Assembly: GCA_028274465.1 (NCBI GenBank)
Contig: CM051457.1
Span: 15,613,097-15,677,096, forward strand
Direction of reading: 5' to 3'
Source of the DNA: Plantago ovata
Lineage: Eukaryota > Streptophyta > Magnoliopsida > Lamiales > Plantaginaceae
Length of the DNA stretch: 64,000 bases
Both the position numbers and the translations under genes were made by a program. Shown in pieces: positions 34,501 through 46,879 of the stretch. Below the pieces are notes generated by a model. The model saw nothing but the letters and a program-made list of their open reading frames with translations, was not told the DNA's origin and ran no database searches. Position 1 is the first letter of the stretch. Each line of letters opens with the position of its first letter.

Positions 34501-37389
34501 TCCGTGCACTTGAAAATGATGTGGACTGTATCCCTGAGAATAAGTTCGAAACTGAGGAAACTTTTGTTGATCATATGCTGGGAACTATTGAAAATATGAA
34601 ATGCTCAGTCTCAAAAAATGAGGATGAGAATCAATTGCTCTTGGTTCAAAACTCGGTTCTCTTAACTTTACTGGAGCAGTTTGAGGCCAAGGGCATAGAA
34701 ATAGAGTCTCAGAGGATATCTTTGGAGAAAGAATTCGAGATCATGGGTGTGGAGCTTACCGAGGTGAAAAACGAAAGGGATAAATTCTTGGAAATGAACA
34801 GACGGTTGAGATCAGATGTGACTGATGGTCATCAACTTGCTGCAACATTTGAAGCTGAATTGAGGGATCTGTGTTCCAAACAGGCTGATATGCGTAGATG
34901 TTATAATGCATTACAAGAAATGTTTTTGCAGTCAACTCGAGATAATAAGTCTCTGCTCGAGAAGTTTTCAAACATGAAGGAGGAGAAAATTCGGGCGGAT
35001 CAGGATAACGATGCCATTCTGCTTCAATTGTTGGCAACCACAAACGAATCCGTTGTCCTAAAGAGCTTCGGGGATGAGAAAGTGAGGGAAGTGAGTTCCC
35101 TCCGTGAAGATCTGAACAGACAGCACGAGTTAAATTGTGTTCTTGAAAAGGAAATGAGAGTTTTGAGAGAAAGGATGGGGTTGCAAAATGCAGAATATTT
35201 ACTGCTTAAAGATTCCTTTGGTAAGTTGGAAATGGAAATTCGGGAGGTCAGGGAATCTAGCATAAATAAAGAAGCGGACCTCTTTGATGCAAATCTGAAG
35301 CTGCAATCTTCGAATAACTTGAACAAAAAGTTGTGCACCACGGTTGACGAGCTCAAAATGGAGATAAAAGAGTCTTTGCACATAAAAGAGTGTCTGGAGA
35401 AGGATATGCTTGAGCTATCTGAAAATAATTCCAGCCAGAAGGAGGACATTGAGAGTTTATGTATTGTTAATAACGACTTAAACTCCGAACTTGATTTGCT
35501 TCGCAAAGAACTAGAAGAAAAGATAACCACCGAACGGGTTTTAAGTTGGGAGCTTCAGGAAAAGAACCACGAGTTTGAACTGTGGGAGGCTGAGGCCTCC
35601 GCGTTTTATTTTGATCTTCAGATTTCTTCAGTCCATGAAGTTTTGTTTCAGAATAAGGTGCAGGAGCTCACTGTGGTGTGTCAGGAGCTGGAAACCGAAT
35701 GTGTTTCTAAGACTTCTGAGATTGAACATCTGAAAGGGGAACTTTGCTCCAAGGAGAGTGAAATTAGTGGATTGAAATCCCAGTTAAGTGCGTATGCTCC
35801 AGTGGTGGCTTCATTACAAGATGATCTAACTTTCCTTGAATCTAATGGCGTGCTTCAGACAAAGCAACCTAAAGTAGTACCTTTTACTCAGGAACCAGAG
35901 GTAATGAATATTATTCTCTCTTTGCATGAGCTGATTAATTCATTAGTGGCTTAACTTCCAAACTGCCTATTCCCTATCTTAGTTTGTCTTAAGTTTCAGA
36001 AGGAATAAGCAAATGATAATGCAGTAGTCTTCAATGAAAGTTTTGATACACTGAAGAGTATGTTTGTGCGGTTTGCCTGCTGTTCAATTTTAATTACTGT
36101 CACTTCTGTTTAAACTAGAATTTACAACGTGAACCATTTCTTTCAAGCATGTGTCAAATCTCAGCATGTAAATTCATATTTGTTTTTTTTTTTTTTTTGG
36201 CAAACCAAGTATCTGATCTCCATGTTTCCAGGTCCTGGAAGTTGATTCACAGCCCAGTTACGGGATACTCCCAGAAGACAAGACTCTTCTTAGCTTGATG
36301 AACATACAGACTCGTGTTAAAGCTGTCGGAAAGATGATTCAAGAAAGTAATGGATCTGCTTCACGAAGAAGATCGAGTTCCAAGAACAAGCTTGAACCTC
36401 CCATGTCCGAGATTGAGCAGTCAAAGCCACGCCGCAGCTTTGGTAAAGAAAAACACGAGCACAACAGAAAGAAAGGGCACTTGAACGAGCACACTCCGAG
36501 TCCCAGGTTGCAGAAAATAAAAACCAAAGCCACAGAAACCCGAAACGGGATGCTCATGAAAGATATTCCACTTGATCAAGTCTCTGACCGGATGCGGAAG
36601 AGGGGTACTGTTGGAAAAGATGATCAAATGCTTGAGCTTTGGGAAACTGCGGAGGATGGTGTAACAATTGGCCAATCTCTGAGAAAGTCATTCAACATGA
36701 CAGATAAGGACATAGTTTATGACCGATTTGAGAGCGTGAAGCATAACTCGGAGCCTCCTTCAACCGACTCAGATATGGAGAGAGAGCTGGGTGTTGATAA
36801 ATTGGAGGTTCTGATAAGTTCCCAACTCAATCAAGGAGCAAACGACAGGAAGATCCTGGACCGACTATCTTCTGATGCACAAAAGCTCACAGGTCTTCAG
36901 ATAACTGTTCAAAGCCTAATGAGTAAACTGCAGACCAACATGAAGAACAAAAAGGGGACAAAGGATATGGATTTCGAAATGGTTAACGAACAGTTACTCG
37001 AAGCAGAAGAAACGGTTTCGCATCTAGTGGATTTAAACGGTCAATTGGTGAAAGACATTGAACAGTGCCCTTCTCCTAATTCAAGAGGTTCAGTGCAGCT
37101 GAAAGAAGCCATCAAAGCGAAACGAAGGAAAGTGACTGAACAGGCACGAAAAGGTTCTGAAAGGATCGGGCGTTTGCAGCTGGAGCTTCAGAAGATTCAG
37201 TATGTCTTGCTGAAAATGGAGGATGACAAGAACAAAGCTAAGAACAGCAAGTTCTTCAAGAATAAGACCATCATTCTGAGAGACTTCATCTATAATGGAA
37301 GGAAGAATAGCGGTAAGCGCAAGAAAGGTCCCTTCTGTGGGTGCTTTCGCCAGTCTAGTAACCAGAACTTAACCATCAGCAGCCCTTGA
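31515..37389 (+). CDS. NET1: NETWORKED 1-type actin-binding protein (NAB domain + long coiled coil)
   Basis: Three coding exons, 31515-31617, 31840-35900 and 36232-37389, join in phase to give 1773 aa. The start [20 protein letters not shown] begins the NET actin-binding (NAB/KIP1-like) domain. That domain runs to about residue 92 (...[40 protein letters not shown]-like NHATGELR). Residues from about 150 to 1350 are almost unbroken heptad coiled coil rich in Glu, Lys and Leu. The C-terminal ~385 residues include a basic region and a final [13 protein letters not shown] tail. NET1 proteins link F-actin to the plasma membrane and plasmodesmata in roots. Length fits the family (about 1,700-1,750 aa). 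The large exon is typical. Splicing at 35900 is required; reading through would end the protein at 35954. Confidence 0.95.
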
Positions 37390-38848
37390 GTTGTCCACTC
37401 AGGTACTACTACTATTGATGATAGGATTTGATGATTTTCTCTGTTATTTTTTATTTAATTTGACAAAACTGTTTTTAATATCTTAGATGTATGTACTTTT
37501 GAGGAACTACTAGACTTGTTCTGATTCAAATAAGCTACTTCTGGTTTTAATGTTTCAGTATATTGCACATGTAAATATGATCTGGTTGTAGCACATGTTC
37601 AAAATGGGTAAAGTTTTCTGGGTAGTACTTTTGAAGAATGGTTTATGGCAAAACATCATCCTCCTGAAATTAGACCATTTAAGAAGTGTCTCATCAACAT
37701 TGATATGTTGATATTTGCTCCCTACTAAAGTTTAGTATACTAGAAGTATATCTTTACGCAAACAGACTCCTAAACTTTTACAGGTTGCAACTTCCCCATG
37801 AAGTTCAAAATTTGTGCAATTTGTCATCATCATATGAAGGCCTAGTTAATGGTTCAGTATCACCCAAAGTTCAATTTTTAACAATCCCCACCTTATTTTG
37901 GACTTCTAATTGTGAGCTTTAGCCCTGGGTAGGTGTCATTAAATATAGATACTCCAATATAGAACTCTATCCGTTGGGGGCTAACGTCAGTTTTCGAAGA
38001 AAATGTAAAAATAATAAAATATAAACAAAAGTTGTAAAAAATTATTGTATAAAATAATAATTTAAATGTAGCTTATTTTTTTAAATGGATTAAATTTTGT
38101 TGGAACACCAAAAATTGAAACATAGATAAATCTTTGTGGGGGAAGATCAGGGAGAGAGCTTTTGTTTTAATGTTTATTAGATGTATTAGATGTAGTATGG
38201 ATTACATGATATTTATTTAATTTATTTATCTATTTTAGTATACGTTAATACATATTGAACATATTTTGAATAATTTTAATAATTAACGTATTAGATGCAT
38301 ATTACTATCCAACTTTTAATTTGGGCGCATTTGACCGGTGCATTTGACATATCCGTTTTGTGTACTCTTCAGTTCCAAAGTAATTGCATTGTTTTGACTC
38401 AATCCTCTTTGCGGTCATCAATACTTTTTTATTTTGACTATCAATTAATTTTAGACTATAATAATAAAATATTTAATAAATTTACATATACTGAAAATTT
38501 AGGATGTAAACTTTTACAATATACTTTTGATAAATATTTTATTAGACCGTGAAAAGTTAAAACACAGCAACTCTGTTCTGAGATGGAGGGTGCTCCCGTA
38601 ATTTACCTTTGCCGATGTGCCAATATATGGTAAAATTTGAAATAAGAAAGATTTCCGTTAACCTTGTTGAATAATACTTGGTATTTATTAGTACCCACTC
38701 CTAGTCAAATTCTACTTACCAAAACTAAGTAAATCAACAGACCTAATTAATCAACTCTCTCTCTCTATATATATATGTTCTACGATTGATAGGTGATGTT
38801 ATTGTTCCTTCTTTTTCATAAAATAATTCCAGAGAGAGAAATTAACTA
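37390..38848. other. 3' UTR of NET1 and upstream region of the RING gene
   Basis: AT-rich with no gene. Directly upstream of the RING gene is a (CT)n(AT)n microsatellite at about 38754-38775. Around 38560-38600 there is a GATGGAGGGTGCTCC word that resembles a decayed Stowaway end. Confidence 0.4.
38754..38775. repeat. Compound CT/TA microsatellite upstream of the RING gene
   Basis: CTCTCTCTCTCT is followed directly by ATATATATATAT, about 75-95 bp before the ATG. It may supply TATA and CT-rich core promoter function. Confidence 0.7.
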
Positions 38849-39700
38849 ATGGATTCTCCGGCAATTTCTCTTCCTCCCCTTAATTCCCACCCAGTCTCCG
38901 ACCTTGCTGCCGACGCGTCCCTGCAACGCCGCAGCCAACCGCCACAGCAGCCATCAACAATAAGATCAGATCTACTCTTTCGACTCAGACTCCGACTCGA
39001 ATATTACAACAATCCCATGCTGAAAGGAACATGTTTTCCAGGACTCCGCTTCTCAAAAGCCTACAAGATTCGTCGAGATCTGTCTTGCGCGGACATAAAC
39101 GACATAGTTTCCCGTATTCTTCTGGACCAACAGGTGGTCCAATTCCAGCTCAGCGGAGTCACTTACACGGAGGGGAATGGAACCAAAGAAAGCAGTTTTT
39201 TTACGTACAGGGATGAATTCATCGAGTACTTTACCCGGTTCCTGCACCAAGGTGCAAAAGATGGCACCGTCCATGAAGTAATCTTGGATATCAATAAGAA
39301 GGTGATGATGGGGGAGAGTGAGTTCGGTGCGTGGAAGTCGTATATCAGACAACTGACGTCGCAACAGAAGATGATGTATGGGAGGGCGATTGGTAGGCCA
39401 CGGACAGAGAGCGAGCTGATTGACGAAGCGGTCACTTACTCGAACAATAATAATAATGAGTCTACTGGTGCAGTGTCGTTTTCCATGGACGAACTGAAAG
39501 ACATTGTGGTTTTGGACGAAGATGACGATTCTTCTTGCGTCGTGTGTATGGAGCAGTGTTGTGTTGGATCCAAGTTGAAGAGGATGCCATGTTCGCATGT
39601 TTTTCACCAAGAATGTATTGTTCAGTGGTTAGAGACGAGTCATGTGTGTCCTCTGTGCCGATACAAGTTGCATGATGTATCAGAGATTGAATCTATGTAG
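38849..39700 (+). CDS. RING-H2 finger protein, probable E3 ubiquitin ligase
   Basis: A single exon of 283 aa. The C-terminal RING-H2 domain at residues 230-270 has full spacing: C-x2-C (CVVC), x14, C-x-H-x2-H-x2-C (CSHVFHQEC), x10, C-x2-C (CPLC). The Trp after the sixth ligand (IVQWLE) is the usual E2-contact position. The N-terminal two thirds lack membrane segments and recognised domains, apart from a Pro/Ser-rich start. Many plant RING-H2 genes of this layout are intronless. The likely role is soluble E3 ligase activity; the substrate is unknown. Confidence 0.88.
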   Translation: MDSPAISLPPLNSHPVSDLAADASLQRRSQPPQQPSTIRSDLLFRLRLRLEYYNNPMLKGTCFPGLRFSKAYKIRRDLSCADINDIVSRILLDQQVVQFQLSGVTYTEGNGTKESSFFTYRDEFIEYFTRFLHQGAKDGTVHEVILDINKKVMMGESEFGAWKSYIRQLTSQQKMMYGRAIGRPRTESELIDEAVTYSNNNNNESTGAVSFSMDELKDIVVLDEDDDSSCVVCMEQCCVGSKLKRMPCSHVFHQECIVQWLETSHVCPLCRYKLHDVSEIESM

Positions 39701-40539
39701 GAGCCTCACATCATGATTTATATCTTTAAATCGAACGCATATTCGATGTAATCCATTGATCTTTTCAATTACAATTTGATGTGCCAAATTTTGTCTTATG
39801 TGTCCACTAAAAATCCCTTCCCTTATATTTTGAAGCATACATACTTTGATTTTTGTGCAGACAGTCCCGTGCTTCTTCCAATCCTGAACCCGCCATTGGT
39901 TTGAGGGGCACTGTTTCAACTTTCAACTACACAACCAGCTAATTAAAGAAGGCAACTACAGAGAATGAGTGCCATGGAATGTAGTCATCCCGACTTAAAG
40001 ACATAATTGATCCTGCCCCAATTAATCTCAACTAAACACGCCCGATTCATAGCCAAATGAAGATGTATAGGTTTATACCCTCCTCAACCTCAACAGCGTA
40101 CGTACTGAAGGGGTATGTCACGAGAAAACTTAAAAAATCTAGAAATTAGCGTAATCCAGCAAAAGAAAAGGTACTACAATTAACTAACCTACGACCTCAA
40201 TAGTAATTCACTGTTGGATCAACAATCACTCCAGGTAACGCGAAATACCGGCCAGCACGTCCAAACTAAAACACTCTTGAGACTCCTCCAGGCTCCAGGT
40301 CCCTGATATCCCTAAGATTACCCAGCAATCCAGCATAACAAACTATCTTATGATGCGGGAAGGGAACATAAATGCTCATATCTTCTAACTATGAGTAAAA
40401 TACTTGCATTGGTTTGCAACTCAAGTACATTTGCTGATTTGCACCAGAATAGAATTTTGTGAAAGGAACAAATACTCGTATCCATGCAATATAGACTAAA
40501 TGCACATAACCATTAAATTTAACACAACATTATGGCATG

Positions 40540-40572
<33 letters not shown>

Positions 40573-40855
40573 ATTTGACATAGATAGTATATCAAAGGCA
40601 ATTTGTTCCCATAGTAACAGATAACCAAATATAGTCTTACAGAGAGTAGATGCTCCAGATGTCATCTACAAAGCATGATGTATGTAAAAATTCAGAAATA
40701 GAAATGGAGAAGTCGCGTAACAACATCTTAATAGGAACATATTACGTTACCAGAAATAATGTCTTGTTTAAAAAAAAAAAAAAGAGTACGAAATTATGTA
40801 GTTTGAATAATGCCCTGAAATTAGAAGCTGAAAAGAGGATTTTCACTTTATGTAA
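39701..40855. other. Convergent spacer between the RING and MADS genes
   Basis: Contains both 3' UTRs. There is an AT/GT dinucleotide microsatellite at about 40540-40572. No gene seen. Confidence 0.4.
40540..40572. repeat. (TA)n(TG)n microsatellite
   Basis: ATATATATAT is followed by an uninterrupted GTGTGTGT run of about 22 bases. Confidence 0.85.
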
Positions 40856-43800
40856 TCACTTTTCAGGAGGATAGTCCACAACACCGTGGTTCTCATTCAA
40901 TAAATCCTCCCAATTCCATGATGAGTTGCTACTCTGAAGTGATGATTGGACGGACATGTTTTGACCCCGAGCATCCTAGCATGGTGAAAGAAATCACAAT
41001 GAAGTTTAATTTTGAAGTACTATCAAACAAACAATTAAAAAGGAGCACCTAACAACATTTCACGGCGACATACAAGGTACTAAAACTATTATCCTCCTAT
41101 CAATAAGGAAAAAAAGGTCATATACTAATTTAATTACTTTAGTTGGGCATTCTAATCTTGCAAGACCTACATGAATACATACGTGGTATAGGAGGAAACA
41201 AAGAGTTGAAAGGAGTAACTGTATGCAACCCAAATATATCCAAATCTTTGTGACCAGTCTAGCTATATATCCCCATTGTTATATAAATAAAGGATAGTCA
41301 TATAAAAAAGTACATAAAAAACCTACGCACTTCTAGTAAAAACTCCTCACGCAACTGACATAAAGAGAAAAGAGAGTTTTCCCCCACCCCACCATCGTTG
41401 ATATCATAAGACCATGTTCAAGTATTTGTTATTCTGCTGTTTCATTTAGCAAAGTTTTTACGAAAAAAAAATCATCTAGTTTTACCTGAGGTGGAAAATT
41501 GCCAAATTGAGTATCTGGGTAGATGGTATTGTTAGCTTCTTGGGGTTGATATGGTGGGGCCTGTACTTGATCATTTCTCTGAACTTGGGTACAGTTAATG
41601 CCAAATGAACCGTCAATATCCACAATTGTATTTCCACCATTGGTGCCGCTCAGGTTACTAGTGAAATTCGTAGCAGATTGGCCTATAATCTCTTCCGTTG
41701 TGAAATTATTGAATTGAGGCATTCCTGAACGGTTGACATTGGCTGCTACGCCTGAGCTGGACCCATTCCTATTCACAAATGATATTGAGTTAACTATAGA
41801 GAAAAAAAACGACAAGGAACAAAACTGAAAAGTAATCTATTCATATTGAAGTATCATAACTTAGTAAATTATTGGTGGTGGTACACGACTACACGTATTC
41901 ATATTGGGTAAATTGCTATCTCCATTCTCTATTATTTTGACATAACATGCATGTACGCAACTGTTTTGTGATCATTTATCATGTCATGCTCCCTCTATAT
42001 TCCCAATCCTGATATAATACATTCTATCCAAATGTACTTGCTTTTAACAACACAATGGGACAAACGAAATTAACAACCCCACACATCAAGACCCAAAAAC
42101 GGAAAATAGGAACTTTGCTTAGTTTGAGAGGAATATCTATAAATAATGGATCGATGGTCATGTAGTGTGGAGTAAGGAATCATGCAAAAAAGAAACTCTG
42201 AATGGAGAAAATTGTGAGTAAGTTCTCCAAAATATGACCATTACGTACCGTGCACATAATACATTATTGTACGTAGTTTGGTTAAGTGAATCACTTGTGT
42301 CATTAGATTAAAATTCATGTCATATAAAGTTACCTTGGAGCCTGAAAATGGGTTGCAATTTGAACTGCATCTGTATATGTCGCCTACAAACAATTTCAGC
42401 TTTTATTTAGACATCATCATATGCACAATACCACTAAGAAATATGTACAAGCGAAAAACATGTAAATAAGCCTACATGTCGGCGCAAAAATAGTTCTAGG
42501 CATCACTGATGGTTTCTATAATGGAAAAATCATGGTTAATTTGTAAAAATTCGTACGGATAAAATTTAAGTAATTGCAATTGTTGTAAGAGAGTTTGAAA
42601 TCAGTACCTTGAGTGGAAATTGAGGATTAAATGATTTCGCAGTTGTGGATTTAAAAACGCTAGAAGACTCCAGGAGAGGAAAATTGTATATATTTGATGG
42701 TTCCGGCATGTTTGGAGTAGCAATATTCGCTTGACCAAGTAAGTATTGGAAACAATCACGAACTTGTGCACTGTGAAAAGAATTGGATAGCATATATTAA
42801 ACTAAAATACCTGGCTTGATTTCTCTATAAGAGAATAAGAGAATAACAGTAACAGTAATTCAATTTTGTTCTTTTTTCCTTTCAATTGAAGCAGTATTTA
42901 CTAGATAGTTTGATTACCTATATGAATTTGTCAAAGGAACAAATTTCATCAAAATATCTCCTGTAGGGGGATTTGGTCCCATGGCAGCAACTTCATTTTC
43001 GGTGTGATTAGCGGAAAACAACATTCTGCCTTGGTTTTGTGTCTCCATCTGACCGGAACCCAAAGTATGCTATTTTAAAGTATTTAGGCAGTGATAAGAA
43101 AATAAATGCTAACTATGACTAGGATTCAACATCTTAAATAAAAAAGTTTTACCTGAATCGGTTGCTGATGCAACATAGGCATCTTTCCAAGTGCCAGTGC
43201 CTTCTATATAACGAAAAATCATTAGAGTTAAATTGGTCGAAAAACAACAAAAACAAACCCATTCAAAGTTAAACATAGGACATACTTTTCTAGCCATGAC
43301 TTTTGCAAGAGACTCATTCAAGTTTCTCTCGCACCACGATAATTGATTCAAGGAAACATGCTCTTGTTCTGGGGTTTCATAATCCCTGCACATGGAATTT
43401 TGAAATTAAAATAGCCTAATAAAACTACAAATGGAAAGATAACAAAGTTGAAAATGAAGTGCGATTGTATGTTAGAAGTTTACCTCAGATCGGCTTCTAA
43501 AATTTGTAACTCTAGGCAACACTTATTGATTTGCAGCTGAAGATTCTATCAGAAACAACACAAACCAGCTAGAGTTTAAAATAAACTATAGACAAGAAAT
43601 TGTGATTTGAAAAATAATAAAATTTAAAGGAAGAGGAAACAAAATAAAATTAAAAAAATAAAAAAGAAAAAAAAGAAGAAAGAAAGGCATGTACCTCAAC
43701 TCTAATAGTCCACAATCCAGTCGTACATATTCACATGCACCAAAATGGACAATATAGTTAGATATCAACTGGAGAATACTAAATGAAAGATAACATTATA

Positions 43801-45444
43801 TTTGTACAGATAAACTACATTCTAAAATGTCTGTAAAAAAGGAGTAAAATTGATTTTTGGTACTCCAAAGTGTGACATGTCCAAATTAGATACTCTAGAG
43901 TGGTTGTGCCTAGTTTTAGTACTTTACTGTAAAAACGTGTCATTTGTGTACATTTTCAATTAACTTAGTACATATAATACCCGACAAAAACTAAATTTGT
44001 TGTACTACTAATACCCGTCCATGAAGGGAGGAAAGTATTAAATATGATAATAACTCGCAACAAAAAAAAATCTCGACAAATTTATTAGAACAACATCATA
44101 TTTTTGTACTACTTAGCCAAAGGTTGATACGGTATTAAATATGATAATAACACGCAACAAAAAATAATCTCGACAAATTTATTAGAACAACATCATATTT
44201 GAAAAGGAAACACAAAAATAAATCAACTACAATTCACACCACACACACACAAAAAAATAAAAATAATAATAAATAAAAAAATAAAAATAAAAAGAAGAAG
44301 AAGAGTGTGTGCTTAGTTTAATGTACTCTTCAATAGTTAAAACAAATTCTGTAAGTGATATATTTTCAATGTGAGCGGCTACTGGTGAACAACTATACAA
44401 ATATCAATATAGGAAGAAATTTGTTATAGCGAATAATCGATATAATACTTAACTCATCTCTTCGTTTTAAGAGAAATCATAAAATCGTCATATACTAATG
44501 TTATAAGTTTTTTACGTTTGGCTTTGCACATAAACAATGAAACCAAATCAGTACATGTAAATTTGAACATGTGTGTATCTTGTCTTGATTTAGTTCTTTG
44601 CTATACAAAAAATATGCATCTATATGCAAATGAATACATGTCTGTGCTGAGAGAGAAATGGAGAGATACTAACTGTTGATCACGGAAATGCAACTTGCTG
44701 GTGTCACCCTTAATGTGGATCAGTCGCTTTAACTTCTCCACCTTGTCCTTCATCCAAATTCAGGATTAGTTCATCTTTTCATAAAATTTACTATTATTGT
44801 ATATTTATTTGCCGCCAATTACCACAAGAAGAAAAGGTAAATAAACCCACTATATACCATCAAATACTATATCATGATAGACTAATATATACCTCAACGT
44901 TCTCCATTTGTCTGTCCCATCAACATAATCAAGATCAACATAATAAGTCCACAATCCAACGAAAAAACAATTAGAATATATACTTGAGAATTCCAACATT
45001 CTTATAGAAATTGTTAAAAAGGAATAATTATTATAGAAATTGTTAAAAATGAATAATTACGTCAATCTCTTGTCCGCTGGCAGATCGACATAGCGATTGA
45101 GTACATCTTCAATCCTATTGAGGCCAACAAAAATCAAAAGTAGTTGAGATTCGAGTTAATCTTATAGATTTGAATGTACCATAAAGTATTATCACCATAT
45201 CTTTATCTTTACAAAATAATTTTAAAAAAAAACGAGAAAAAAGAATGAATGTTTAACAAAACCTTGTTTTGTTGCAGTACTTGTTGACACGACCAGAAGG
45301 CGAAAAAGCAACCAATGCAACATCTACATCACAACGAGTTGAAAGTTTCATGACCTTATTTATTAGGCTACACCGACGCTTTGAAAATGTAACTTGACAC
45401 TTCGTCATATTCTCAATCTTTTTCAAACCAATTTTTTGGTCCAT
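40856..45444 (-). CDS. MIKC*-type MADS-box transcription factor (AGL66/AGL104-like)
   Basis: Twelve exons on the minus strand: 45263-45444, 45061-45114, 44893-44911, 44670-44747, 43484-43545, 43286-43385, exon 7 (see below), 42918-43048 (or to 43069), 42608-42770, 42334-42383, 41486-41768, 40856-40975. The MADS domain (IGLKKIENMTKCQVTFSKRR, CDVDVALVAFSPSGR) lacks the usual G after RR. The I region RIEDVLNRYVDLP and the second keratin-like part (LEADLRDYETPEQEHV...CERNLNESLAKV) fit the S clade of MIKC*. The C-terminus has SWNWEDLLNENH. These factors form heterodimers that control pollen maturation. Every junction keeps phase except exon 7: using the first AG (43152-43203) puts downstream exons out of frame by one base. 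An internal AG gives 43152-43181 and restores phase (423 aa total), as would skipping the exon. Confidence 0.82.
44035..44210. repeat. Two-copy tandem repeat in MADS intron 4
   Basis: GTATTAAATATGATAATAAC followed by (A/T)CGCAACAAAAAA and TCTCGACAAATTTATTAGAA occurs at 44035 and 44132 (period about 97 bp). It is intronic. Confidence 0.8.
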
Positions 45445-46200
45445 CTTAGGTGCCTGATGCGTTCAATAAAGACAAAGGGTATAGAAGACGCAGGATATGA
45501 TTCTAACAAAAAGAAGAAGCAGAAGATGGTGAAGCTTTGTAGAACACCAAGGGCCTATTTATAAGCCATGAGGAACTATGTGAGGGTCCAAAATTACACA
45601 TGAGTGCATGTCAAGGGCAGTAGGGCCCACTCAGTAATTAACAAGTTATTGAGAATCTGAAGACCATTAAGACATGAACCAATTCAAAAAGGGAAATCAA
45701 TTCAATTGCCACTTGTACAAGCTAGCCAGGGTGCAAAACCACCAACTCTTGGTCATGTTTGGCAAATATTACATTACCAAGAATTATATAGGCTACGCTA
45801 CGGTCGTCTGCCTGACAACATACATCTCACCTATAAAATAACTAAAATACGATAAATTAAAACAAATAAAAATATATGAAATAAATAATAATCTAATTAT
45901 CCGAAAATAAATTAATAAAAAACTAGTCAACTATACAACACCTTCTTTTAAGTTGTCCGAGACAATAGTATAAATTAATTATCTGATCATTTTTATTTAA
46001 TAAAATAATTTCAATATCGTTTGATGTCAACATTGATGAATTAAAATTTAATTTTTTTTATTTATATTTTGTTAATGGTCAAAATTGTATCTTAGTTAAT
46101 AAAATAATTTAATTGTATTTATCTTGCGATGAGGCTAACGCCTAAACGCATTTTGGACTATCTAGCGAAGTAAATACCTTTAACAACCCGAGTTAGAGAT
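45445..46200. other. Upstream region of the MADS gene
   Basis: AT-rich promoter region for the minus-strand gene. No clear TATA box was selected. No other feature. Confidence 0.3.
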
Positions 46201-46497
46201 TTGGACAAACCAAACAACCCGCACACACCCCGACGCGAAAATGGAGAATATGAACTTAGCTTTCTACTATAACTAGGGGATGGTCATACTCATATATGGT
46301 GGATTACGGGAATCAGGGAAAAAAGGGAAAAAGAAACTCCAATTGGGGACAACTGTGAGTAAGTTCTCTAAAATATGACCGTTACATACAATACACATAA
46401 TACATAATACATTGTAGTTTGTTAATTTGATTTAATTTCATGTCATATAAGTTACCTTGGAGCTTGAAAATGAGTTGCCATTTCAACTGCATCGGAG
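46201..46497 (-). repeat. Duplicated piece of the MADS gene (intron 10 + part of exon 10) placed upstream
   Basis: This stretch matches 42066-42372 in the same orientation: GTGAGTAAGTTCTC(C/T)AAAATATGACC, CACATAATACAT, TTCATGTCATATAA, and GTTACCTTGGAGC(C/T)TGAAAATG, which covers the donor and most of exon 10 (ATYTDAVQIATHFQAP). It lies 5' of the gene and is not expected to be spliced into it. Confidence 0.8.
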
Positions 46498-46613
46498 GGA
46501 GTACTATTTAGGCTCTTGCACACTTAATAAGATATGTTATGTTTTACGAGTAATTTGAGGGGACAAATTACAATGCAGTAAGTAGTTGGCAGTTTCAAGA
46601 AATATAATACTTA

Positions 46614-46875
46614 CTCCATTTTTTTAGTAAGTTCCTAAGTGGTAAAAAAAATACACAATTTAAGGAATAATTTTTTAGTATTGATTTGTATTGGTTTATA
46701 ATTGTATAAGTGGGTGATAAAGTATAAGAGGGAGTGTTAAACTGGTGATAAAGAATGAGAGGTAAATAATAAAAAATCAGTAATTGGGTTGAAAATTTTC
46801 CATATTTGAGTTTGAAACTTTATAAAAGAACAGTCCAAATGAAAACGTAGGAACTTATTAATGAAATTGAAGGAG
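46614..46875. mobile_element. Stowaway-like MITE, second family
   Basis: 262 bp flanked by TA. Ends CTCCATTTTTTTAGTAAGTT and (inverse) CTCCTTCAATTTCATTAATA form imperfect inverted repeats, with GTTCCTA words subterminally on both sides. AT-rich core. Confidence 0.65.
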
Positions 46876-46879
46876 TATA

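Noticed and set aside
35024-35530. 168-codon minus-strand open frame
   Set aside because: Antisense shadow of the Glu/Lys/Leu-rich NET1 coiled coil (Ser/Phe-rich translation).
39053-39610. 185-codon minus-strand open frame
   Set aside because: Antisense shadow of the RING-H2 gene; the plus frame has a complete RING domain.
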